A stretch of DNA of 64,000 nt from Hyaloperonospora brassicae. Taxonomy: Eukaryota > Oomycota > Peronosporomycetes > Peronosporales > Peronosporaceae. The stretch's first letter is position 1. Each line of letters starts with the position of its first letter. Below the pieces are notes generated by a model that was not told the origin of the DNA, ran no database searches, and was given only the letters and a program-made list of their open reading frames with translations. A program made the translations under genes and the position numbers. Location of the stretch: assembly GCA_947650285.1 (NCBI GenBank), contig CANTFL010001315.1, positions 62,001 through 126,000 of the forward strand, read 5' to 3'. Positions 56,026-64,000 of the stretch are shown piece after piece.

Positions 56026-57860
56026 CTACGAAGGAGGAACGAACTTGTTTTGGAGGCGAGCGACCTTGGTCCCTGGATGGGGCTCTGAGGTGAGTCGGTA
56101 CTGGGAGAGCCATGGCCACGTAGAGTCCGAGAGCTGAAGAGCGGCCAGTAGGTCGACCGGATCCGACCCCTCCTCACATCCCGGAAACCAGTATAACACT
56201 CGGCGAGCTCGAGGCAGGTGACGGAAGAAGGGGTCCAGAAGAATGTCCAAGTCGCACCGATGAGCCGCCATCCCCTCAAAGATTCGGTTAAGAATTTCCC
56301 GCCACGCCAAAGTCGCCCTGCTCCGCCGTTACTTCCGAGCATTGTAGTACGAAGCCAGGAAGGAGCTGGCGCGAGCTTGGTCTTTCGAAATCTAGAGACA
56401 GTGGGTGGCCTCCCAGAGCGCTTGGGAATGTTCATTCTTGAGCTTGGAATACGCCCCAGCCAGGTCGGCGAACCAGCCTTCCAGTCTGAACGACACTGGG
56501 GGAAGAGCGACCTTCACAACCACCCAAGGCTGTGACGCCAGCAATCCCTTAACCATGGAAGGGGTGACCAGCGAAGTTTTCCAACGCGCCGGACGATCGA
56601 GACACCCATCGGGTGGGCCGAAGCATCCTTAAGGTAACTCCAATCGGTCGCCCAAGTCGTCCGGGGTTATGGTGACCAGGGACCAGGTATTGACCAAGTC
56701 CACCGACCAGGGCGCCACTTCACTGGCGGTGAAAATCATCACCCGCGTCGACCCGGGATCATGGCCTCTGCCGGGAGAAGATATTCGCCCTCCGACGTAG
56801 GAGAGCTGCAAGTCACCGGACGGTCGCCCGTCTTCGGACGGGGAGATTCATGCCTGAATCCAGACGATACGGATGTTACCCTGGAGAGATACCGAGGTGT
56901 TGGTATTTTCGGCTCTGGAACTGCAGCTGTGAGAGGAGTAGTAGAGGCGACCTCCGGCCGGCGGCGAGAAGACCGAGACCTTAACATGGCAGCCCGGATG
57001 GGCTCGCTGTCCGAGCTGAGGCTTGTGTCGGTGGCAGCCGTGGGAAGCGGTGAAGCGGCCGTCTTCGAACCTTTCGGAGCCATCGGACCCTCCTTCGGGG
57101 TGCTCAACGAGTCGGCTTTTGCTCGTTTGGACGTCTTGGATGGAGCGAAAGAAGCTTGCCGAAGAGGCCGCTTACCGGTCACGGAAGCAAGCGGCCGACC
57201 ACTTTGGGGGGTGCCGGTGTCGGGGCCCGACACTTGTGCAGCGTCAGCGACCCGGGGAAGGCTAGTCTCTCCGTCGGCACCACCCTCCACGGGCTCCGTC
57301 ATGAAGTCCGAGTGGCTGGGCTCAGCCACGAGGAGGGAGAGCCGACTATGTCGAAACTCGACTTGGCTCCTCCAGTGGTTGGTCAGTGCCATCTCGTGCC
57401 GAAACTTCCCGTCGAGACGCGACACGAGTGCACGAGAGTCACCAAGCTCCCGCTCTAAGCGCTCACAGCGGACCGACCAGTATTGTGGGGAGGGAGACAT
57501 TAGCGCCAGCCGACTCTCGCAAGCCTCGACCCGGCGAAGAATCCTCACGACATCAATTGGAACCACGCTGGGTGTTGCACTACCGCTGCTGAGGGTGGCC
57601 GGTATGGCCGGGTAGACCTCGACGGGAGCGGTAATGACTGCAGCGACTGGAGATGCGGCGACGACTAGAGGGGCAGACGTGGCTGGGGGCGGTGTCATCC
57701 CAGAAGTGGCGGGGGGCGACTCCAACGATGGCGAGACCGGCAATGATGAAATGTCGTCTGCTTGGCCAAGGACCTCGGCCGGATGTCCGCGGATCGGCGA
57801 GGCAGGAGTGGAGGACAGACCCTCAGTGGAGGGGCCGGGTCCCTGCGTAGACGTGCTCAT
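56026..57860 (-). pseudogene. Antisense ORF (aORF-2) of element 2
   Basis: A minus-strand gene of about 610 codons opens with ATG 57860, 40 bp inside the 3' LTR, and runs towards pol. Residues 1-370 are in one frame (57860-56739). The rest, in another frame, continues from about 56760 to TAG/TAA 56026 with three in-frame stops (at about 56629, 56391 and 56331). N-terminus: Ser/Thr/Pro-rich, MSTSTQGPGPSTEGLSS. Then a coiled-coil segment (VVRILRRVEACESRLALMS, VRCERLERELGDSRALVSRL). Then a basic, Ser-rich stretch with nuclear-signal-like patches (TSKRAKADS, SRSSRRRPE). The C-terminal domain is Trp-rich (APWSVDLVNTWSLVTI, SQPWVVVKVALPPVSFRLEG, LYWFPGCEEGSDPVDLLAAL). I do not recognise the family. 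It does not look homologous to aORF-3 but has the same place, direction and general make-up. Antisense transcription would have to start in the LTR. Confidence 0.65.
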
Positions 57861-57900
57861 GCTCGAACCGCTGTACGTCTGAGCAAGTGCAAGGAGCGGC

Positions 57901-59060
57901 TGTGGTAAAGCGAACTTTCTGGAAAGGGTAGGCTCAAGGAGGGATGGACCGGAGGGACAGGGGCCTCGCGATCGGAAAGGGACTGGAGGCCAAGGAGCCA
58001 CAGAGGAGAAGCGGCCGTTGGGTTCCAGCCGTTGAGAGCGGCACCAATGCGGATCGTTCTCAACCACTCGTCGGTCGACCGGGCCACTCGTCGGTAGGTA
58101 CGGCCGACCCAGGCGGCCTCGGTCACCCAAGGGCCGACCTGGTCACCCTTTGGTGGGTACGGCCGATCAAGGCGACCTCGGCCGCCCAAGGGCCGACCTG
58201 GTCACCCTTTGGTGGGTACGTCCGATCAAGGCGACCTCGGTCACCCAAGGGCCGACCTGGTCACCCTTTGGTGGGTACGGCCGATCAAGGCGACCTCGGT
58301 CACCCAAGGGCCGACCTGGTAATCCATTGGCCAACCCGGACTATCAAGATCAAGCGTCCCTGACCACTCATCATAGTGATTCCAGGCGTAAGGCAAGTAC
58401 AGAGTAAAGGAGTTTAAAGGATAGGACATTATTAAAGACTACTCAATTTGCGATCTAAGCCACACGTCTCGTGAGCCAAGAAGCTTGTAAGTCTACCAAC
58501 CTGTTCCGGGCCAGGGATCTATTTGGCCCACCCGTTGAATAGACAGTGCTGGTAAGACTCAAGTGCAAATAGAACCCCAGTAAGTATATTGGCCTGTAGG
58601 TTCGTGGAGTAGCACCCCCCCCCAACTCAATCCCGCTATAGGAAGCGGTCTCCATACCCTAGTGGTAAGGGATGAGGATACATAAAGGCCAGGCGGTGGA
58701 CACCCCTGAGACACATAAAGGCCAGCCGGTTAACACCCCTGAGACAAGCAAAGGCCAGGCGCTACTAGCCCTGAGAACTCTGGTTATAAGTCCACTCTCA
58801 ACCAAGTTGACCGAGTGGCTGCCCTAACTGGACCCCGACTGAAGCATATCCGCTCGGGGCCCCCAAGGTCGACACACACCAAGACCGACATCTAACTCCA
58901 TCGCCACGTCCTCCGAAGAGTGATACCCGCCAAGCCGACGGGTACACAAGGTGAGTTTAGGATCCAAGCGGAATAGGAGTACCCCCTCCTCAAGTCGGCA
59001 GTCCGGCACAGTGGGCGGTTTGGAGTCACGCCAATCGATTTTGGCGACTACTCCACCTCA
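57901..59060 (+). repeat. 3' LTR of element 2
   Basis: 1160 bp, the partner of 46560-47719. It starts TGTGGTAAAGCG and ends CTCCACCTCA, followed by the CAAG target duplication. Differences from the 5' copy cluster after about 58600. A convincing polypurine tract before it is not seen (GCAAGGAGCGGC only). Confidence 0.92.
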
Positions 59061-59945
59061 CAAGCAATAAGAACATGTATAGATTTAGTGCGTTAACGAG
59101 AAGTGGTGGGGCATGCCGAAAATTGCCTTGAAACAATCAAAAGCAGCACCATTGTCACCACCTCATCTTATAAGCATCCATCATAGAAGTGCTAGTCTCG
59201 AAGCAATGGAGGTTCTATTATAACATAGCCGTTAACCGTGACCTCAATCGTACTTTCAGTGGCCGGAAGGATATTGGATATGTTTAGTATCGGGTGCGGG
59301 ATATTCACTTGGACATTGAAGATGACGCACTTGATTCGATACTTCCTGGCAGCCCATAGTATCCTGCCCCGTGACATGTCGGTGATCCACCGGATGAGGT
59401 GAGGTCAGTCAACGATACAACTGGTTGTAGCAATGTCTTTTCGAAGCGGTTTCTTTTCTCGGATCATATTCAGATTGTGAATACGATTGGCCTTGTCCTC
59501 CAGACACTTGAAACAATGATTTATCGCCTAATATAGCTGCTGCTTTATACACTCGTTCAGTACACGACATAGAATCATTTACACTCGACACCTCTGGCAA
59601 AAAGTCATCATGGATGGTGCTGCAAGGTAGGACTTGAGTGGCCTGTTGAACATCATGGGCACAAATAATTAAGTACGTTAAGACAGCCAATACCACCTAC
59701 CTGTGACGCCTGTTGCCAGATTAGCTACTGTCCTTCGCTCCAGTAGTAGACACACATATCATCGACGTTCTACTTATATTCGACACGTCAGCTCGCATGT
59801 TGCCATTAGCCTCGGACTGCTGGGGGGACGTAATCAAGCAGTCGTTGTCTTGCTGACGATTCTCCATCCAGAAATCTGAAACCAGTAGCTTTATAAGTCG
59901 CGATAGGATCAAATGAAGGCAAACAGTAAGCTTTTCAGCTCGTAC
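59061..59945. other. AT-rich intergenic sequence right of element 2
   Basis: The only curiosity is a 95-codon minus-strand frame (59696-59409) with a hydrophobic start, but it begins with GTG directly after a stop. No gene is supported. Confidence 0.4.
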
Positions 59946-60047
59946 CTGGCTCGAACCTGCCTTACGTCAGTGCAGCCCCTTGGCTCGAACCTGTCTTACG
60001 TCAGTGCAGCCCCTTGGATAGAACTTGTCTTACGTCAGTGCAGTACA
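59946..60047. repeat. Three tandem 34-bp repeats with TTACGTCA core
   Basis: Units at 59946-59979, 59980-60013 and 60014-60047 share TGGCTCGAACCTG, then CTTACGTCAGTGCAG. Each contains TTACGTCA, whose reverse complement TGACGTAA matches bZIP (CRE/ATF-type) sites. No adjacent gene is evident, so a regulatory role is speculative. Confidence 0.7.
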
Positions 60048-60170
60048 TTAGCTCGTGACTTCTTGATGTATATTGTTAAACGCTAAGACGTAACGATTAG
60101 CAATGGTGTGGGGGAAAGGACTGTCGCCTTTAATATATATGATACGTTCGTATTGATCGCAAGACGCGGT

Positions 60171-60318
60171 GCTATGTACCGCTGTTGTTTAGCCATCTGT
60201 CAAGACGAGCTCAAATTACGACCCAAAAACAACTGATTATGTGAACTAGTGTAGTTGGAGATAGAGTTGGCGCCACGTAGTCTTTCAGTTGGAGATGTAT
60301 CCCTCGTCCCCAGAGCAT
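60171..60318 (-). repeat. Dispersed 145-bp repeat, copy B (inverted)
   Basis: The reverse complement of 42415-42559, with shared blocks around TGGCGCCAACTCTATCTCCA, CAGTTGTTTTTGGG and GAGCTCGTCTTGACAGATGG. Confidence 0.7.
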
Positions 60319-61321
60319 CGCACGTACCATCTCTTCTGCAATCATGACTTCTCCTCATTTGCACTTGATCTTCTTAGCGTGAGCTCACTGCCTCATCCAG
60401 CAACAGCAAACTAGCACAGCACTGTCTACTGACGCCATGCGGCATGGTCGGAGTCGTCCAAGATCAGCATGTCTAGAATATTTGGCCCCGATAGAAGTGC
60501 CAGCTGAGCGTTGGCTTCCGATGGCGCAACGTATAACCTGGCATCCATGTTTTAGAGTACTGGCCTGAGGGTCCCCACCCTCTCGTTTGTCACGACAACA
60601 GCTCTCACACGTGCCAAAAGAAAAGCTTATCTGCTTTCTGGGCGCATATGTTGTTCCTCAAGTAGCTTTGTCTGCCTTCCGTCTCGATCCTAAGTGGCTT
60701 CTGGTAAAGAAGTGGCGTCGATGTTGCCGAAGATTTAGTGAGCTGTAGCTACTTTGTGACCAGAGATTGTCTTTCTCGTCTACTATGCTTCTAGTAGCGT
60801 CTGTCTTCACCTTGGCTCTACAGAAGCTTCATCAAATACGAAGATTGGCGTATCACGTGCGCTGGTAGCTGTCTAAGCTACTGATTGGTATAGTTCTAGT
60901 ACCGCATGGCGACAACGCATAGGGGGTATGGACATCGAACACGGTGTCTCAAGTAAACGGAGTGAGGGTGTATTAGATTAAGACCCGCTCGTTCACCTAA
61001 GCACGAGATGCCGTTTGCTCCAACGCCACAACTATTACGTACGTTGTCTTCTGTTGCATGTTGCACACGTAGCGATAGTTGCCAAAGCATAGTCGGTGTG
61101 TGGTGATAGGGGTCATGTGGCAATAGCGTCGATTCGAGCTGGAATTGGGCTTCGGAAAGAAGCTCCGAGAACTGCACAGCAGCTGAAAGAACTAGTAGTG
61201 TGCAACAGGTAACCGAGAGCGCCGGTATTTGTGAATGTCAGTCGTGCAAATGCACTCACGCGCCAACGTCTATCGAGTCGACCGTTCACTGAACGGGGCT
61301 ATGAGCCCAAAGTACGCGAAG
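60319..61321. other. Intergenic sequence
   Basis: No supported gene. Frames are short and start without ATG. Confidence 0.4.
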
Positions 61322-61584
61322 CACTCAACGAAGCAGGTGGGAAAGCAAAAGGAAAAGAGCGAAGGAGTCTCGATCGAGTGGGACGGGCGTGACTGGTAGT
61401 TTTACAAGCTTGTAATGCAATCTGTATTCGATGAGCAGAAGTCGTCTGACTCGATTGGCAAGCGGTACGTCAAGGCGAAGTGTGCTGATCTCCAGTACAC
61501 CGTGAACAAACTCGATATGCGCGAAACTTTGCTGGCTAGTTTCCTGACAATGGCGCAGTATAACCAATTGCGACTGCCTGTCTA
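61322..61584 (+). pseudogene. Unrecognised short coding fragment
   Basis: One frame reads TKQVGKQKEKSEGVSIEWDG, RDW, a TAG at 61397, then FYKLVMQSVFDEQKSSDSIG, KRYVKAKCADLQYTVNKLDM and RETLLASFLTMAQYNQLRLP up to TAG 61584. The composition is protein-like, and the WDGRDW...FYKLV pattern recalls Myb/SANT-like DNA-binding segments of transposon proteins, though only weakly. GGTAG at the break could also be an intron acceptor. The 61325-61567 minus-strand frame is taken to be its shadow. Confidence 0.25.
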
Positions 61585-61956
61585 GCGTACGGTACTGTGC
61601 AACATCTGGTCGATGTAGGTCGGATCAAGCAGCAATTGTGATCAAGAAGTCCCGTTTTATTGCATCGCCACTAGACGTTATGCCAAACGAACGCTTGTCC
61701 GGTACTAGTACCTCAACTCTGCGCCAAAAGACCAAGTCGACTGCTGCTTCTCTTTTTACGATCAAAACACGGACGTACGGGAAGATTCCCTGACCAAGGC
61801 GTCAGAGGAGAGAGAGAGCTGCCACACGACAGACGTATGCTGCCAGTTGATGAGTCCAGCCACCTCCAACTCTCCTCGACTCAGTCAACAAGACAGCACT
61901 CGATCGCCACGACGCGAAGCAAGGCGAGTTGCACGAAATCCACAATGCACAGCGAA
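61585..61956. other. Short spacer downstream of the Elongin C gene
   Basis: The presumed 3' untranslated region of the Elongin C gene. No further gene is seen. Confidence 0.4.
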
Positions 61957-62506
61957 TCAGCAGTCGAGGTAATTGGCCGCCATGAGCAGCTCCATGGCGA
62001 TCTCCGGTTCGATCGCAAACTCGGGCAACCGCGACGTGCTGTCCGAGTACTGCGTCTTGTAGTACATGTACTGCGACACTTTCTCCAGGATAGGGGCACT
62101 AATGTCCGGGAACGTGATCTCGCCCTTGCTCTCCGTGAACTGACCTGCACACAGCAAAGCAAACAGCATCAGGCTCGATGCGTGCACTCTACGCAGCCTC
62201 TTAACACCAGCGCCCGTTCTGTCGCGTGGGACGGTATACGCACCACTCAGCATCGCGCGAATGGTGCCGGAGACCATTGCGCACGTCCTACTGATGTAAA
62301 TCTCGTGGCCTTCGGCGCTGCAATACAAAAAACACAGCAGACAAGCGGCTCAATATGATCCATAGGTGGGTGGCCTCGTCGACGAGCTGCAGTGGCGCGA
62401 GCGCCTCTGCGGTCGAGCGGCGTCGCTCGAGCGAGAGAAAGTACCTGATCAGCTTGACCATGTCGAGCACTGGTGCCGCGGCGGCAGTGGGGGCCTCGTC
62501 TGCCAT
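61957..62506 (-). CDS. ELOC: Elongin C, three exons
   Basis: Exons on the minus strand: 62506-62445, 62317-62244 and 62144-61957 (324 nt, 107 residues). Both introns are GT-AG (62444-62318 of 127 bp with a T-rich tract before TTGCAG, and 62243-62145 of 99 bp). The product starts MADEAPTAAAAPVLDMVKLI. It continues with SAEGHEIYISRTCAMVSGTI, RAMLSGQFTESKGEITFPDI and KVSQYMYYKTQYSD, and ends with PEIAMELLMAANYLDC. This is the Skp1/BTB-fold adaptor Elongin C over its full length, with only a longer N-terminus than animal versions. Elongin C joins BC-box proteins to cullin E3 ubiquitin ligases (with Elongin B) and belongs to the Elongin transcription factor. The ATG at 62506 is chosen because it opens the only frame joining the conserved exon. 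The exon joins restore the family sequence exactly, so confidence is high. Confidence 0.93.
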
Positions 62507-63010
62507 CGTCCGCGTCGCTGCGCGTGCGACTCGAGGAGCGCTACGAGCCGCGGGGACGTCTGGGACGGTGGGTCGGAACGGTGTCGATGGCGTTAAGTGC
62601 GGTTTTGGCTTTGAACCACCATTGTAAAGACAAGGTACGTGTACTGGAATGACGCCACCACATGCACCCGACTTTTCGCCAATGAGCAACGACGAAGGCG
62701 GTCGGGGTCGTTTGGCCGTATGGAAATGGCTACAGTGTCGCTGAGTGCTCGCACATGCACATTGACAAGCGGTAACAACTGCTACATGCGGTATAGTGAA
62801 AGAGCTCTTCAAGTGCTGCGACGTGTCGTGCAATGGTCAGTCCTGTACACAGCACCTGAGCTTACCCGTTCGACACTACAGAATCAACCAGTTCCGCCCT
62901 TCCCCTCCAATGCGTTCACAGCACCCTCAGACACGCCCCTCCCTCCCTTTTCAATGTGTGCAACGTCATATTACCAGCAACGCCGCTCCCTCTCTTCCCT
63001 CGGCCTGCGC
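62507..63010. other. Spacer between Elongin C and ERH genes
   Basis: 504 bp upstream of Elongin C and downstream of ERH, so it should hold the Elongin C promoter and the ERH 3' end. No motif stands out. Long frames here are continuations of Elongin C frames and have no similarity of their own. Confidence 0.45.
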
Positions 63011-63463
63011 TCATCCAGCCTGGTTCTTGAGCACCTGGAAGACCTTTTTCTTGATCCACTCCTTGCCACACGGCAGGTACGTCTTGGTCTCGAGGTCCAA
63101 CACGAGCGCGCTAAGGTCCGTGAGCGAATCAATGTACGTGTAGAGATCCTGAATGTCGTACGTGATGTTCTTCAGATCGGGATTGAGCTGCTTGAGCTTG
63201 GCCTCGTACATCTTGACCACGCCGTCCATGCCACCGTTCACCGACTCAAAGTCCAAGTACGTGCGCGAGTTCGGGTCGCGCGTGTACTGCACGAGGATGA
63301 TCGTGTGCTTGGCCTGTCGGAACTCCGCCTGCACAACAACGACAGCAACAGCAACAGCAACAGAAGCATAGAGCAGCAGAAGCACAGAACAGCAGAGGCA
63401 TCGTCAGTATGCGATGACTCCGCTCGAGCCAGCCAGTCAGCCCTCTCGCTCAAGCTCTACCAT
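63011..63463 (-). CDS. ERH: Enhancer of rudimentary homologue, two exons (first exon tentative)
   Basis: The main exon (63328-63011) encodes AEFRQAKHTIILVQYTRDPN, SRTYLDFESVNGGMDGVVKM, YEAKLKQLNPDLKNITYDIQ, DLYTYIDSLTDLSALVLDLE and TKTYLPCGKEWIKKKVFQVL, ending NQAG. This is the whole ERH family sequence, a small conserved nuclear protein that forms a dimer and works in RNA processing and decay. The exon begins at a clear acceptor (TTGTTGTGCAG). The only nearby ATG that joins in frame is 63463-63461, directly followed by GT, giving a first exon that is just the start codon, a 132-bp intron and a 106-residue product (animal ERH has 104). The main exon is certain and the first exon is inference. 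Confidence 0.85.
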
Positions 63464-64000
63464 GATCGGCCTCCTTCCGTTGGCGCGTCGTCGACTGGCT
63501 GGAAATGTGCTCGTAACTGCGAAATGGTGTGGTCGACACGATCGGTCACCTACGTCCAGAGCTTGTGGGGCAGAATGTTGCTCGAATGTCGCCACAATGG
63601 CCGCGCGCCCTCGACGAAACCAAGTAAGCACGTCCCTCTCTCTCTCTCTCTGCACGCGTTGACGACAATGGGTACAACTCATTCAGAGCTGTGTCAAATA
63701 CAAGAGGGCAGTGTTCGTCGCTGGCTCATCACTTTCTCTATGTGTGCTGCACGCACACTCGGCAATCCTTCGGCCGTCGTATGGTATAACTAGCGACGAT
63801 ACTGTCACGACCGATAGCTTCTTCCTTTCACGTCCTTCGCTCAGCAGTCTGAGGGACAGCAACAGCGAGTGCTGCTGCTAGCAGCGCCTCTCATTACACA
63901 CTGGCAGGTAGACGTACCAACCTGTTCACTGTCAGGGAGTAGTGCGTGCGAACAGGAGATTGGCACACCCAAACAGCTGCGATCTTAGCTATGGACAGAG
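63464..64000. other. Sequence upstream of the ERH gene
   Basis: The presumed ERH promoter side. A CT microsatellite lies at about 63634-63650. No gene is recognised. Confidence 0.4.

Larger units (their letters stand above)
46560..59060 (+). mobile_element. Element 2: 12.5-kb Ty3/Gypsy LTR retrotransposon with two RNase H domains, chromodomain and antisense ORF
   Basis: It is bounded by 1160-bp direct repeats (46560-47719 and 57901-59060) starting TGTGKTAAAGCG and ending CTCCACCTCA. A perfect 4-bp target duplication CAAG lies at 46556-46559 and 59061-59064. A primer-binding site follows the 5' LTR. The interior has gag (47720-49977), zinc knuckles, protease, and a nearly continuous RT-RNase H-second RNase H-integrase-chromodomain frame (52072-55710, one TAG). 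A 2.2-kb 3' region then carries an antisense gene. The protein order and the second RNase H resemble the Chronos-type Gypsy elements reported from oomycetes. That assignment is by recollection and needs a tree. Confidence 0.92.

Noticed and set aside
56761..57615. 284-codon plus-strand frame opposite the antisense gene of element 2
   Set aside because: Its translation is featureless, whereas the opposite strand shows coiled-coil and Trp-rich segments. It is taken as the shadow of the antisense gene.
59409..59696. 95-codon minus-strand frame with hydrophobic, signal-like start
   Set aside because: It begins with GTG directly after a TAG and contains no early ATG. The rest has no effector motif.
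62639..63793. 384-codon plus-strand frame across the ERH gene
   Set aside because: It runs antisense through the conserved ERH exon and its translation has no motif of its own. It is a shadow of ERH and flanking sequence.

Overview
The window looks like a gene-poor, transposon-rich stretch of an oomycete nuclear genome. The Peronosporales (Phytophthora or a downy mildew) are the best fit. This rests on Ty3/Gypsy polyproteins of the oomycete kind (including one lineage with two RNase H domains and a terminal chromodomain), a LINE relic with an RNase H domain, a single-exon secreted protein with a degenerate RxLR-like motif, and two eukaryotic housekeeping genes with very short introns (99-132 bp). 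There are no bacterial operons, no CRISPR array and no rRNA genes. Species cannot be fixed from this sequence alone.

Layout: 1232-3120 is a dead pogo/Tigger-like DNA transposon with about 50-bp terminal inverted repeats. 3200-4000 holds solitary LTRs of a hairpin-rich Gypsy family (family H). 4555-15831 is an 11.3-kb Ty3/Gypsy element (element 1) with 1.1-1.3 kb LTRs that are almost identical to each other, although its coding interior is wrecked. 16.7-27.2 kb is an AT-rich graveyard of family H fragments on both strands. 28159-35888 is a more complete family H element on the minus strand (element 3). 35.9-46.5 kb holds the candidate effector gene (37542-38228, minus) and a LINE relic (about 43.4-45.9 kb). 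46560-59060 is a 12.5-kb element (element 2) of the same lineage as element 1, with 1160-bp LTRs and a nearly open pol. 59.1-61.3 kb is mostly featureless apart from a tandem 34-bp repeat. The last 2 kb carry Elongin C and Enhancer-of-rudimentary homologue genes, both on the minus strand.

The most interesting signal is that two clearly different Gypsy lineages (element 2 and element 3) each carry a long extra reading frame in ANTISENSE orientation. In both, it starts just inside the 3' LTR and runs towards the end of pol. The two antisense frames (about 540 and 610 codons, each with a few nonsense codons) do not look homologous, but both encode a disordered N-terminal part, a coiled coil and basic nuclear-localisation-like patches. 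In element 3 the antisense frame overlaps the chromodomain end of pol by about 640 bp, so that stretch appears to be read on both strands. Element 1, of the same lineage as element 2, has no antisense frame.

Other notable signals are a GATC-saturated LTR repeat block in element 1, a chain of compensating hairpins in family H LTRs, and a 30-bp tandem array inside the pol of element 1. Many open frames in the window use no ATG and are treated as chance unless protein similarity supports them. All similarity statements come from reading translations and recalled family motifs, not from database searches.
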